Below are positions 44,351 through 53,644 of a DNA stretch of 64,000 nt, piece by piece. Position 1 is the stretch's first letter, and each line of letters starts with the position of its first letter. The translations under genes and the position numbers were made by a program. This DNA is from Sandaracinus amylolyticus (GTDB lineage Bacteria; Myxococcota_A; Polyangia; Polyangiales; Sandaracinaceae): NCBI RefSeq assembly GCF_000737325.1, contig NZ_CP011125.1:5704001-5768000 (forward strand), in the 5' to 3' direction. The notes under the pieces are model-generated. The model saw only the letters and a list, made by a program, of their open reading frames with translations, had not been told where the DNA came from and searched no databases.

Positions 44351-45000
44351 GCGGGCTTGCCTCGCTCGACCGGGAGCCCGTCGGCCTCCCAGTGCAGGAA
44401 GCCGCCCGAGAGCCAGCCCACCTGCAGGCCCTGCTTGCCGAGCGAGTCCGCGAGATCGCGCGCCTCGTCGCCGCTCCGCGCGTAGAGCACGCGCAGCCGG
44501 CCGTCGCGCGGCTGCAGCTCGGCCGCGCGCGTCGGCAGGTCCGCCGCCGGGATGTTCACCGCGCCCGGGATGCGGTAGCGCGCGTACGCCGCGGCCTCGC
44601 GCAGATCGACCGGCACCACGCGCCGCTGCTGCATCAGCATCGCGAGATCGGTGGGCTTGAGCTCGTTGCCCTGCGTCGGCAGGAAGGGCCGCACCATCTG
44701 CAGGATCTGCTGCTTGTTCGCGACCCCGCGATCGTGGTGCGCGGCGACCTGGCCCTGATCGATGACGAACAGCTGCGGGATCGACTGGACGCGGAAGCTC
44801 GCCGCGATCCTCGGGTTCTTGTCGACGTCGATCTTGACGACCTTGAGCTTGCCTTCGAGCTCGCGCGAGACCTCGTCGACGATCGGCGACTGGACCTTGC
44901 ACGGCTGGCACCAATCGGCGTGGAAATCGATCAGAACGGGGATCTCGGAGCGCAGGACCTCGCGCTCGAAGGTGGCCTCGGTGACGGCGATCGCGGGCAT
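44347..45000 (-). CDS. Thioredoxin-rhodanese fusion with an inactive-looking rhodanese
   Basis: 217 residues. Thioredoxin domain (about 1-110) with active site WCQPCK (Cys31, Cys34) and the cis-Pro in IPQLF. Rhodanese-like domain (about 112-215) with VDLREAAAYARYRIPGAVNIP, but the loop normally carrying the catalytic Cys reads VLYARSGDEA, so Ala174 replaces it. The rhodanese part is therefore probably a binding module. The ATG at 45000 starts the thioredoxin fold. Upstream in-frame codons extend to 45075 but look non-coding. Followed by a gene with a 4-base overlap. Confidence 0.9.
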   Translation of the reverse strand: MPAIAVTEATFEREVLRSEIPVLIDFHADWCQPCKVQSPIVDEVSRELEGKLKVVKIDVDKNPRIAASFRVQSIPQLFVIDQGQVAAHHDRGVANKQQILQMVRPFLPTQGNELKPTDLAMLMQQRRVVPVDLREAAAYARYRIPGAVNIPAADLPTRAAELQPRDGRLRVLYARSGDEARDLADSLGKQGLQVGWLSGGFLHWEADGLPVERGKPA

Positions 45001-45206
45001 CCAGATCCTCGGGAGAAGAGGGCCTCGGGCGAAGAGGGCAGACGAAGCCCTCGGGCGAAAGGCCGGGACGCGCAAGCCTTAGCCATCCACGATGCCGGCG
45101 ACAAGGGCGCGTCTTCGGTCCGCGAGCGATGGCGAGCTTTCCTCGGGTCGTGACCTGCTCCAGCGGGTCGGCCTCGTCGTTCGATGCGCTGCTATCCTCC
45201 GCCGCC

Positions 45207-46277
45207 GTGCGCCGACACGTCGTGGTCATCGTGGGGATCGCCCTCGCCTGCATCGGGCTCGCGTTCGGGCTCTCGCGGCTCGCGGGGCGCGGTCGTCCCG
45301 CCACCGCGCTCGCCGCCGCACCGCAAGGCGCGACCGCGGTCGTGCACGTCGACGTCCCTGCGCTGCGCGCTTCGCCGATCTGGCGCGCGCTCGCGGACGA
45401 CGACGCCGGGCTCGAGCGCATCGTCGAGGCGTGCGGCTTCGATCCGCTCTCGCGCGTCCAGAGCGTCGCGGCGTTCGTGCTCGGCACCGAGGCGCAGCCC
45501 TTCGAGCACCTCGGGTTCGTCGCGCGCGGCGATCTCCCGCGCGAGCAGCTCGTGGAGTGCGTCCAGCGCGTCGTCGAGGCGGACGGCGGCGCGATCCGAC
45601 GCGTGTCGATCGAGGGCGTTCCCGCGATCGCGAGCGCGCACGGCCCGAGCCGCGCCGCGTTCCTCGGCGGCGATGGGATCGTCGGCGGCGACGAGCTCGT
45701 CGTGCGCGAGCTGATCCGCGTCGATCAGGGCGACGCGCCCGGGGCCGACACCGATGCCGCGCTCTCGAGGCTCTGGAACCGCGTGTCGGGCCGGCGCGAG
45801 CTGATCGCGGCCGCGCACGTGCCGGCGAATTGGCGCGAGTGGCTGGGGCGCATCGGCGCGGACGTCGATCTCGACGCGCTGGAGTCGGTGCGCACCATCG
45901 CGATCGGAGCGCGCATCGAGCGCGGCCTCGGGCTCACGATCGCGGTCGAGGGTGCATCCCCCGCGGACGCCGGTGCGCTCGTCGACGAGGCGCGCGCGCG
46001 CGTCGACGCGCTCCGGGGCGACCCGCTGATCGGGCTGAGCGCGGTCGGCGCCGCGCTGCGTCGCATCGAGCTCGAAGCGCACGAGGGGATCGCGCTCGCG
46101 ACCCTCGATCTCGACGAAGGTCAGCTCTCGTCGCTGGTGCAGCTCGTGCGCGATCTGCTCGATCGGCGTCGCATGGCCGCGCAGCGCGCGCACGAAGAGC
46201 GCGTGATCCGGGCTCCGAGCGCGGACGAGTCGCTGCGCGCGAGCGACGAGGGCGCGCCGACGAGCGACGCGCCCTGA
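45207..46277 (+). CDS. Single-pass membrane protein of unknown function (DUF3352-like)
   Basis: 356 residues. A short basic N-terminus, one helix (VVVIVGIALACIGLAFGLSRL), then a large extracytoplasmic part starting ALAAAPQGATAVVHVDVPAL, a pattern found in DUF3352-type proteins, which consist of repeated beta-alpha units. The C-terminus is a charged helix and a polar tail. GTG 45207 is taken as the start because it precedes the helix. An ATG at 45129 adds 26 residues of weak coding quality. Confidence 0.72.
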   Translation: MRRHVVVIVGIALACIGLAFGLSRLAGRGRPATALAAAPQGATAVVHVDVPALRASPIWRALADDDAGLERIVEACGFDPLSRVQSVAAFVLGTEAQPFEHLGFVARGDLPREQLVECVQRVVEADGGAIRRVSIEGVPAIASAHGPSRAAFLGGDGIVGGDELVVRELIRVDQGDAPGADTDAALSRLWNRVSGRRELIAAAHVPANWREWLGRIGADVDLDALESVRTIAIGARIERGLGLTIAVEGASPADAGALVDEARARVDALRGDPLIGLSAVGAALRRIELEAHEGIALATLDLDEGQLSSLVQLVRDLLDRRRMAAQRAHEERVIRAPSADESLRASDEGAPTSDAP

Positions 46278-46284
46278 TCTCGGC

Positions 46285-46956
46285 TCAGAACGTGAGCCGC
46301 GCCGACAGCCCGCCGCTCGACTCGCTCGCGAAGGGCGTCACCGCGAGGCGCGGCGCGTCGGGCGCATCGCCCAGCGCGTACTCGTACGTGACCTCTTCCT
46401 CGGTGAGCACGGTGCCGAGGATGCAGAGCAGCAGCCCCGAGGTCTGCATGATGCCCCAGAGCAGGTGCACGCCGAAGTAGCCGTCGTACGACGTGCCCGC
46501 CCAGTACCCGGCGCCGACGAAAGGCCCGATCCACGGCACCCACTGCCAGCCGAAGTAGCGGCCCGCGTCGGGGTTCACGTCGTCGAGATCCATCTCGATC
46601 GCGCCGGGGATCGCGGTGATCCAGTTCGCGACCCAGCCGACGACCGTGAGGATGATGCCCGGCACGATCATCCCCCACCGCATGCGCGAATGACGCACCT
46701 CGCGCGGCTGCGGCTGCGGCGCGCCGTACGCAGTGACACCCGGCTGTGGCGCCGGCTGCACCGTCACGTACGCGCTCGACGGCTGGGGCTGCTGCACGAT
46801 CACCTGGCCCTGCGCGGGCGGCGGCTGTGGGACGACGACGACGCACGGCTGCCCGGGCGGGCACTGATCCGCCGTGGCCTGGGCCTCGGCGCGCGACGCG
46901 AAAGAACAGAGCGCTGCAGCGGCGAGCACGAACGCGAAGGTGACCTGACGTTGCAT
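46285..46956 (-). CDS. Exported protein with Pro/Gln-rich linker and membrane segments
   Basis: 223 residues. Signal peptide ending near SRAEA, then a Pro/Gln/Val-rich linker (residues 30-85), then two to four hydrophobic segments (MIVPGIILTVVGWVANWI, FGVHLLWGIMQTSGLLLCILGTVL) with a Trp-rich stretch between. The C-terminus is a polar beta-like tail. Related arrangements occur in myxobacterial proteins of unknown function. A GGAGG site 5 bases before the ATG supports the start. It ends 7 bases from the convergent gene at 46277. Confidence 0.76.
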   Translation of the reverse strand: MQRQVTFAFVLAAAALCSFASRAEAQATADQCPPGQPCVVVVPQPPPAQGQVIVQQPQPSSAYVTVQPAPQPGVTAYGAPQPQPREVRHSRMRWGMIVPGIILTVVGWVANWITAIPGAIEMDLDDVNPDAGRYFGWQWVPWIGPFVGAGYWAGTSYDGYFGVHLLWGIMQTSGLLLCILGTVLTEEEVTYEYALGDAPDAPRLAVTPFASESSGGLSARLTF

Positions 46957-47191
46957 GAGTCCTCCGGGAGAGGGCCACGCGCCGCGCGATCGAGCGAGCT
47001 CCGAGGGAGCACACCCACGCACGCGCAGCGCAGAGCGCGCGGGTTTCCCGTGCCCGCGAGCAGCGTCCCCCGAGCATGCCGCATGCCGCCCCACGCGGAA
47101 AAGAACTGTCGCGTCGATCGTGAACGCGCGTCGACGTGAAGCGAGGCCAATCCTTCACGCGTGCGCGCTGCGCACGCGTTCCGGTGGGCGA

Positions 47192-48442
47192 TCAGGCGCG
47201 GCGATCGCGGAGCGCGCCGAGGAAGCGATCCGCTTCGTCGAGCGGCACGCGGCCGAGGCGAAGCACGCGGCCGCGATGCACCGCGACGTCGACGGTCACG
47301 CGCCCGCGACGGCCGGGCACCAGCACGTCGAGCGCGAGGTCGAGGCCCGCGCCGCCGAGCGCGAGCGCCGCGCCGGCGAGCATGAGCGTGAGCTCGCCGC
47401 TGCGCGCGCCGTCGAAGAGCACGAGCCCGCCGAAGAGCAGCCCGAACGAGAGCGCGATCGCGCCGACCAGCAGGTGCAGCGAGGGATATCGCACCTCGCG
47501 TCCTGCCTCGAGGATCGACTGCGGCGCCACGGTGCTGCGCGTCTCGCCGACCTTGCGACCGAGCACGAAGCGCTCTTCGCGCAGCTCGATCCCGCGCGCG
47601 CCGAGCGCGAGCTCGGCCTCGCGGCGGAACCCGAGCAGCGCTCCGATCGCGCGCACCGTCCACGACGCGAGCGCCCATCCGCTCACCCAGCGCAGCACCG
47701 CGAGCGCGCCCGAGCGCCGCGGCTGCACCACGCGCCCGCGGATGCGCGCGTCGCCGCTCGTCACCGGGCCGCCGTGCAGCGTCGTCGCGAGCGCGCGCGT
47801 CGCGCCGTCGATCCCCGACGTGGACGCGACGGCCGCGAGCCCCTCGCGCGCCGCGCTCGCGCTGGAGGCCGCGAGCGCCGTGAGCCGCGCTGCGTTGCGC
47901 GCGCGCATCGACGCGCTCGATCCCGAGGGCCCGCTCGCGTCGTCGACCACCGCCTGCGCGACCTCGGCCCACACGCGCGCGGCGAGCTCGCTCGCGAGCA
48001 CCGCGTCGACGAAGGGCAGCACCGAGTACGACGTCGCGAGCTCGAGCCAGTCCGCGTGCCGCACGAAGCGCGCGACGAGGGAGCTCGCGTCCTCCGTCGA
48101 CGCGCGCGCCAGGCGCTCGCCGAGCCCGTGCACCGCGAACGCGGTGACCGTCGCGCGCTCCACGTCCGACTCGGGGCCACGCTCGAGCACGCCGAGCAGG
48201 TTGCCCGCGCCGGTCTGCGCCTGGTCGCGCACCACGCCGTGCTCCGTCGCGCGCTTCTCGACGAATTCGCGCCCCGCGAACAGCACGCGTCCTTTGGCCT
48301 GGCGCGAGAGCACGTCGAGCGCGAGCGCGCCGAGCGCATCCCGCGCCGCGTGCGCGCGCACCTCGTCGGCGATGCGACGCACCGGATCCGCGGGCGCGGG
48401 CGGAGCGGGCATCGAGGGCGTGGGCGTGGCCTTCCTGGGCAT
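47192..48442 (-). CDS. Membrane protein of unknown function
   Basis: 416 residues. The first 270 residues are Ala-rich and mostly helical without membrane segments. The C-terminal part has a paired hydrophobic helix region (SLHLLVGAIALSFGLLFGGLVLFDG and SGELTLMLAGAALALGGAGLDLAL), with a short beta segment before it (LGARGIELREERFVLGRK). No family recognised. It is transcribed towards the 46285 gene, 235 bases away, and starts 85 bases from the end of the antiporter operon, so readthrough is possible. Confidence 0.7.
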   Translation of the reverse strand: MPRKATPTPSMPAPPAPADPVRRIADEVRAHAARDALGALALDVLSRQAKGRVLFAGREFVEKRATEHGVVRDQAQTGAGNLLGVLERGPESDVERATVTAFAVHGLGERLARASTEDASSLVARFVRHADWLELATSYSVLPFVDAVLASELAARVWAEVAQAVVDDASGPSGSSASMRARNAARLTALAASSASAAREGLAAVASTSGIDGATRALATTLHGGPVTSGDARIRGRVVQPRRSGALAVLRWVSGWALASWTVRAIGALLGFRREAELALGARGIELREERFVLGRKVGETRSTVAPQSILEAGREVRYPSLHLLVGAIALSFGLLFGGLVLFDGARSGELTLMLAGAALALGGAGLDLALDVLVPGRRGRVTVDVAVHRGRVLRLGRVPLDEADRFLGALRDRRA

Positions 48443-48527
48443 GAGGGCGCGCGAGGATAGCAGCCGCTCGGCGGGGGGCTATCGGGATACCTGGCCGGGT
48501 GAGCAGCGCCCGCCGGCGCCTCCGCGG

Positions 48528-49352
48528 TCACGCGACGAGCTCGAGCGTCGCGACGCGCTGTCGCGCCTCGTCGGGGTGCGCGACGTCGCGCAGTGCGCTC
48601 GCCATGCCTCGGGCCGCGAGCCTCGCGACGTGCGCCACCCGCAGCAACGTCTCGCGGCTGCGCGTCGGGGCGACCAGCAGCACCAACACCGAGAGCGGCT
48701 CGGCGTCGGGCGCGTCGGTCGCGAGCGGCGGCGCGAGCAGCACGAGCGCGGCACGCGGCTGCGCGCCGGCGACCGCCGCGCAGAGCACGCCGACGCCCGC
48801 GCCGACGCCCGCTCCGACCTCTTCCTCGCGCGCGCGGAACGCCTCCGCGAGCACCGACGCGTCGGGCATGCGCGGCAGCGCCGCGAGGCGCGCGCTCGCG
48901 ATCTGGTAAGCGTCCTCGAGCGCGTCGCAGTGAAGCGCGAGCACCACGCGCTCCGTGTCGAGCAGCGGAGAGAGCCGATGTGCGCCCGCGCCGTCCTCCA
49001 GCGCGGCGCGCTTCGGGAACCGCCGCGCGACGTAGCGCTGCACCTCCGCGAGCTCTTCCGCGCCGAGGCCGCGCGCTGCGATCTCGAGGAACAGCGGCGC
49101 CGCCTGCGGCTCGTGCTCGAGGTAGCGCTCGACGAACGGGCTCACGCGATGTCCCACCTCGAGCAACAAGCTCGCGGGCAGGCCGAGCTCGCTCGCGATC
49201 GCCTCGAGGCGCTCGGGCGTGGGCGCGGCATCGAGACCGTGCTCCACGCGGCTCAGGTACGCGCTCGACACGCCCAGGCGGCGCGCGAGATCGCGCAGGC
49301 TCACGCCCGACTCGAGCCGCAGTCGCCGCAGCGTCGTCCCCACGTGGCTCAC
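48528..49352 (-). CDS. XRE-type transcription factor with degenerate PTS-EIIA-like domain
   Basis: 274 residues. Helix-turn-helix of the XRE/cro type (about 4-60: LRRLRLESGVSLRDLARRLGVSSAYLSRVEHG). The C-terminal domain (about 126-274) follows the EIIA-fructose/PtsN layout: LSPLLDTERVVLAL, REEEVGAGVGAGVGVL and LSVLVLLVAPTRSRETLLRVAHVARL. At the position of the phosphorylated His in GVAIPH there is a Cys (C191). The domain may therefore sense ligand or redox state rather than phosphate. The GTG start follows a GGAGG. It is the last gene of the antiporter operon, 4 bases after the second antiporter stop. Confidence 0.84.
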   Translation of the reverse strand: MSHVGTTLRRLRLESGVSLRDLARRLGVSSAYLSRVEHGLDAAPTPERLEAIASELGLPASLLLEVGHRVSPFVERYLEHEPQAAPLFLEIAARGLGAEELAEVQRYVARRFPKRAALEDGAGAHRLSPLLDTERVVLALHCDALEDAYQIASARLAALPRMPDASVLAEAFRAREEEVGAGVGAGVGVLCAAVAGAQPRAALVLLAPPLATDAPDAEPLSVLVLLVAPTRSRETLLRVAHVARLAARGMASALRDVAHPDEARQRVATLELVA

Positions 49353-49356
49353 GCTC

Positions 49357-51462
49357 TCACCTCCGCCGGCCCTTCGCGCACGGCGCCTTCGTCCTCGCCG
49401 ACACCGCGAGCGCGCGCGCGTCGTGCACCACCAGCACGGGCGCGCCCACGCGCGCAGAGAGCTCGCGCTCGGCGCGCAGTCGCCAGTGCGGCGCGAGCCC
49501 GAGCACGACCAGATCGAACGCGCGTGACGCGGTGATCGCGAGCAGCGCATCGCGCGGTGAGCTCTGCGACGCGCGCTCGCGCGACCAGCCGTCGGGGAGC
49601 GCACGAGCCGCGGCATCCGCGCCGACCGCGAGACACGTGACGCGCGTGCCCGCGCGCGCGCCGAGCCGCCGCGCGACCTCGACCGCCACGCGGTCCTCCT
49701 TCGCGCCCGCGTCGGCGACGAGGATGCGCCCGAAGCCGCCGTCCGGGACGCCGCGCTCGGTGCCGACGAGCACCGCGACCGTCGCACGCGCGCGGCGCAC
49801 CACCTGCGCGACCACGCCGTCGAGGCGCCCCTCGAAGAGCCAGGGCTCGTGGCCGCCCAGGACGATCGTCGACGCACGCTTGGCGTCCGCGATGCGCACG
49901 ATGTCGTCGGCGGGCGCGCTCGAGACGAACGCGAGCGGGCGCGCATCGACCGCGAGGGCGCGCGCCGTCGCGAGGAACGCGCTGAGCACGGGCGGCTCGT
50001 CGCGCGTCTCGCGGCGCAGCTCGGACGACGCGCGATCGCTCGGCTCGGCGAGGTGGAGCCCGAAGACGCGCGCGCCGTCGGCGCGCTCACCGACGAGCGC
50101 GTGCGCGGCGGCGGCGAGCGCGGGGCCCGAGCGCGGATCGGACACGCACGCGAGCACGACCTCCGGCGCCCTCGCGCTCGGCGCCGCGGTGCGCGCCGGC
50201 GCGTCGACGAAGCGCTCCTCGATCGCCGCGCGGTCGGGGAACACCCGGCGCAGGAGCGGCGTCGTCGCGAGCGTCGTCACCAGCGCCGTGATGACGAGCA
50301 TCGTGAACACCGTCGTCGAGATCACGCCGAGGTCGAGGCCGACGTTGAGCACGATGAGGCCCATGAGGCCGCGCGTGTTGAGGAGGATTCCGACCGCGCC
50401 CGCGTCGCGCCACGACCAGCCGCTGGCGCGCGCGACGAGCGCGCTGCCGCCGAGCTTCGAGACCGTGGCGAGGACGACGATGCCCGCGGTGACGAGCCAG
50501 TCGGCGCGCGAGTCGAGCAGCGCGAGCTCCGTGCGCAGGCCGCTGTGCGCGAAGAAGAGCGGAAGGAGGAGCCCGACCGTGATCGTCTCGAGCTTCTCGG
50601 CGAGCACCTCGGCGAGCGGGCCGTCCTTCGGGAGCACCGCGCCGAAGAGGAACGCGCCGAACAGCGCGTGCACGCCGAGCAGCTCGGAGACCGCGGCGAC
50701 GAGCAGCAGCGGGAAGAGCACGGCGGTGACCGAGCCCGCGCCGATCGCGCCCGTGCGCTCGACGCGCCGGACCACGCGCACGAGCACCGGGCGCAGCACG
50801 AAGAGCATCACCGCGACGAGCACGATGGCCACGCCGGCCACGCGGAGCCCGTCGAGCCACGCGGGGGCACGTCCGGCAGCGAGCAGGAGCGTGACGAGAC
50901 ACCACGCGCCGATGTCGTCGACCGCAGCGCACGCGATCGCGATCGCGCCGACGCGAGTCGTGAGCAGGTGACGCTCCGAGAGGATGCGCGCGAGCACCGG
51001 GAAGGCGCTGACGCTCGCAGCGGCGGAGAGGAACAGCGCGAACGGCGCGAAGGGCGAGCCCGCGCCGTAGCGCGCGTGCAGCCAGGGCGCGCAGGCGATA
51101 CCGAGCACCAGCGGGACGACGAGGCTCGCCGTGCCCACCGCGATCGAGGTGCGACCACGACCGTGCAGGAGCTTCGGATCGAGCTCGAGCCCGACGAGGA
51201 ACATGAAGAGCACGAGCCCGAGCTGGCTGAGCAGGCGCAGGCCGGAGAGCGACGCGGGCGGGAAGAGCCACGCCGAGACCGGAGGCGCGATCCACCCGAG
51301 CAGCGACGGGCCGAGCAGGATGCCCGCGACGATCTCGGCGACGACCACCGGCTGACCGAGCCGGCGCGCGATCGGCGCGAGCGCGCGCGACGCCGCCAGG
51401 ATCACGACGACCTGGAACAACACGCGCGCGAGCTCGAGGCTGGTGGGAGCGCCCATCCGCAT
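49357..51462 (-). CDS. CPA2-type cation/H+ antiporter with cytoplasmic USP-like domains
   Basis: 701 residues. Twelve or so membrane helices in the first 400 residues with the CPA2 landmarks GILLGPSLLGWI, FPVLARILSE and CAAVDDIGAWCL (ion-binding Asp pair), and HALFGAFLFGAVLP. The C-terminal 280 residues are soluble and resemble two universal-stress-protein units with a nucleotide-type loop (VVLGGHEPW, LVVLGLAPH). It probably exchanges Na+ or K+ for protons. The ion is not predictable from sequence. Paralogous to the gene at 51499. Overlap-free spacing of 36 bases to that gene. Confidence 0.9.
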   Translation of the reverse strand: MRMGAPTSLELARVLFQVVVILAASRALAPIARRLGQPVVVAEIVAGILLGPSLLGWIAPPVSAWLFPPASLSGLRLLSQLGLVLFMFLVGLELDPKLLHGRGRTSIAVGTASLVVPLVLGIACAPWLHARYGAGSPFAPFALFLSAAASVSAFPVLARILSERHLLTTRVGAIAIACAAVDDIGAWCLVTLLLAAGRAPAWLDGLRVAGVAIVLVAVMLFVLRPVLVRVVRRVERTGAIGAGSVTAVLFPLLLVAAVSELLGVHALFGAFLFGAVLPKDGPLAEVLAEKLETITVGLLLPLFFAHSGLRTELALLDSRADWLVTAGIVVLATVSKLGGSALVARASGWSWRDAGAVGILLNTRGLMGLIVLNVGLDLGVISTTVFTMLVITALVTTLATTPLLRRVFPDRAAIEERFVDAPARTAAPSARAPEVVLACVSDPRSGPALAAAAHALVGERADGARVFGLHLAEPSDRASSELRRETRDEPPVLSAFLATARALAVDARPLAFVSSAPADDIVRIADAKRASTIVLGGHEPWLFEGRLDGVVAQVVRRARATVAVLVGTERGVPDGGFGRILVADAGAKEDRVAVEVARRLGARAGTRVTCLAVGADAAARALPDGWSRERASQSSPRDALLAITASRAFDLVVLGLAPHWRLRAERELSARVGAPVLVVHDARALAVSARTKAPCAKGRRR

Positions 51463-51498
51463 GGAGAAGGTGCCGCCCCCCGCGCACGAACGGAAGCG

Positions 51499-53631
51499 CT
51501 ACTCGGCCGCCGCCTCGCGCAGCGCCGGCCGCGCGGCGGCGGCGGCTTGCTGCGCGGCGACGTCGTGGGTGCGCAGGATGAGCAACGACGCGTCGGTCTC
51601 CTCCGCGAGCCGCTCGTGGCGCACACCGAAGATCGCGGGCTCGATTCCCCACGCCTTCGAGACGCCCACGACGACGAGATCGTGATCGGCGCGCCGCACC
51701 GCGGACACGACGGCGCCGACGGGATCGTCGCTGCGCGCCTGCTCGATCGAGACCTCGGCGCGCTGGCTGTCGCTCGCGGACGACGAGACCGCGGCGCGCA
51801 GCTCGGCGTCCGTGGCCGCGCCGTCGCCGCTCGGCGGGACGATGTGCAGCACGGTCACCGGCACACCGACCGTCGCGCCGATGCGCCCCGCGGCGCGCAG
51901 CGCCGGGAGGTCGCGCGCGACGTCGCGGCACGGCACGAGGATGCGCGTCCACGGGTCGAAGCGACGCTCGAGGTAGACCGCGACGTCGGCAGGCGCGTTC
52001 GTCATCACGTCGTAGACGGCGCCGCCGAGGATGCGCCGCGAGATCACCGGCTTGTGCCAGCCGAGCAGCACCATGTCGGCGCCCTTCACGCGCGCGAGGT
52101 CCGCGATGTCCCGCCCCGGCCGCTCCGACGCGAACACGAGCGGCCGCACCTCGATCGACTGCTCCTGCGCGGCGCGCAGCATCGGCTGCAGCGCGAACTC
52201 CTGCGCGGGCAGCTCGGGCGTGCCGTCGAGATCGGTCATCGCGTGCTCGTCGCCGCGGCGCAGGTGCAGCCCGTACACGCGAGGACGACGGCCGCTCGGC
52301 ACGAGCGCGCGCGCGAGGCGCAGCAGGCCGGGGCCCGATGCCGGAAGGCTCACCGGCACGAGCACGGTGAACTCGTCGGGCTCGCTCTCGTCGCGCGCCG
52401 CCTCGCGCATCTGTCGCAGCGGGTAGAGCCACTGCAGGAACGGCGTCGTCATGAACGTCGTGGCGAGCGCCATCATCACCATCATCGCGAACAGCGCGGG
52501 CGAGATGACGCCGAGGTCGAGGCCGATCGTCAGGATGACGAGCTCCATCAGACCGCGCGTGTTCATCAGGATCCCGAGCGCGCTCGACTCGCGCCACGAG
52601 AGCCCGGTCATGCGCGCCGCGAGGGTCGATCCCCCGAACTTGCCGCCGACCGCGACGAGCATGATCAGGCCGAAGAAGATCCACATCTCGGCGCCGCTCA
52701 CGAGGCCGATCTGGGTGCGGAGGCCCGCGTTCGCGAAGAAGATCGGGAGCAGGAAGACGACGGTCACGTGCTCGAGCTTCTCGGCGAGCTCGTGCACGAG
52801 GCCTTTGTCCTTCGGCATCACCGCGCCGATGCAGAACGCGCCGAAGAGCGCGTGGATGCCGAGGTACTCGGTGGTCCACGCCGACGCGAGCGCGATGAGC
52901 AGGACGACCGCGAGCAGGTCCTGCGTGACTCGCCCGGTGTTGTGGTAGCGCTTCTCGATCAGCCCGAGCGCGGGGCGCACGAGGAAGAGCATCGCCAGCA
53001 TGTACGCGACGGTGCCGGCGAGGGTGATCCAGAGCGGCGTGTGCAGCGACTCGGCGCGCACGATCGCGATGACGACCGCGAGGATCGCCCACGCGGTCAC
53101 GTCATCCACCGCGGCGCACGCGATCGTCACCGCGCCGACCTTGGTGCGGACGAGGTTGCGCTCCTGGAGGATGCGCGCGAGCACCGGGAACGCGGTCACG
53201 CTCATCGCCGCGCCCATGAAGAGCGCGAAGCCGTCGAACGACACCGACGCGTCCGAGAGCTGCGGATAGAGGTGCAACGCGAGCAGCGCGCCGAGGAAGA
53301 ACGGCGCGATGATGCTGACGTGGCTCGTGACGAGCGCGGCGTGGCCGCGGCCGCGCATGAGCTTCGGATCGAATTCGAGCCCGACGAGGAACATGAACAG
53401 CACGAGCCCGACCTGGCTCAGCGTGTTCAGGTGCACGAGGCTCTCGCGCGGGAAGACGAACGCGGACACGTCGGGCGCGAGCCATCCGAGGAGCGAGGGG
53501 CCGAGCAGGATGCCCGCGAACATCTCGCCGACGACCTGCGGCTGCTGGATGCGTCGGAACGCGAGCGAGACGATCCGCGAGACCACGAGGATCACGCCGA
53601 TCTGGAGGATCAAGGTCAGGAGGAAGTGCAT
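51499..53631 (-). CDS. CPA2-type cation/H+ antiporter with cytoplasmic USP-like domains (paralogue)
   Basis: 710 residues, same layout as its neighbour: MFAGILLGPSLLGWLAP, FPVLARILQERNL, CAAVDDVTAWAI and HALFGAFCIGAVMPKDKG in the membrane part, then LVFASERPGRDIADLA and LVVVGVSKAWG in the soluble USP-like part. The two copies are collinear over their full length but clearly diverged, which suggests an old tandem duplication. It follows the small 53645 gene by 13 bases, in an operon of four genes. Confidence 0.9.
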   Translation of the reverse strand: MHFLLTLILQIGVILVVSRIVSLAFRRIQQPQVVGEMFAGILLGPSLLGWLAPDVSAFVFPRESLVHLNTLSQVGLVLFMFLVGLEFDPKLMRGRGHAALVTSHVSIIAPFFLGALLALHLYPQLSDASVSFDGFALFMGAAMSVTAFPVLARILQERNLVRTKVGAVTIACAAVDDVTAWAILAVVIAIVRAESLHTPLWITLAGTVAYMLAMLFLVRPALGLIEKRYHNTGRVTQDLLAVVLLIALASAWTTEYLGIHALFGAFCIGAVMPKDKGLVHELAEKLEHVTVVFLLPIFFANAGLRTQIGLVSGAEMWIFFGLIMLVAVGGKFGGSTLAARMTGLSWRESSALGILMNTRGLMELVILTIGLDLGVISPALFAMMVMMALATTFMTTPFLQWLYPLRQMREAARDESEPDEFTVLVPVSLPASGPGLLRLARALVPSGRRPRVYGLHLRRGDEHAMTDLDGTPELPAQEFALQPMLRAAQEQSIEVRPLVFASERPGRDIADLARVKGADMVLLGWHKPVISRRILGGAVYDVMTNAPADVAVYLERRFDPWTRILVPCRDVARDLPALRAAGRIGATVGVPVTVLHIVPPSGDGAATDAELRAAVSSSASDSQRAEVSIEQARSDDPVGAVVSAVRRADHDLVVVGVSKAWGIEPAIFGVRHERLAEETDASLLILRTHDVAAQQAAAAARPALREAAAE

Positions 53632-53644
53632 CGATGCCTCCGGA

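Noticed and set aside
50087-53092. Long minus-strand open frame spanning both antiporters
   Set aside because: It is a different frame within two genes whose correct frames show membrane helices and family motifs.
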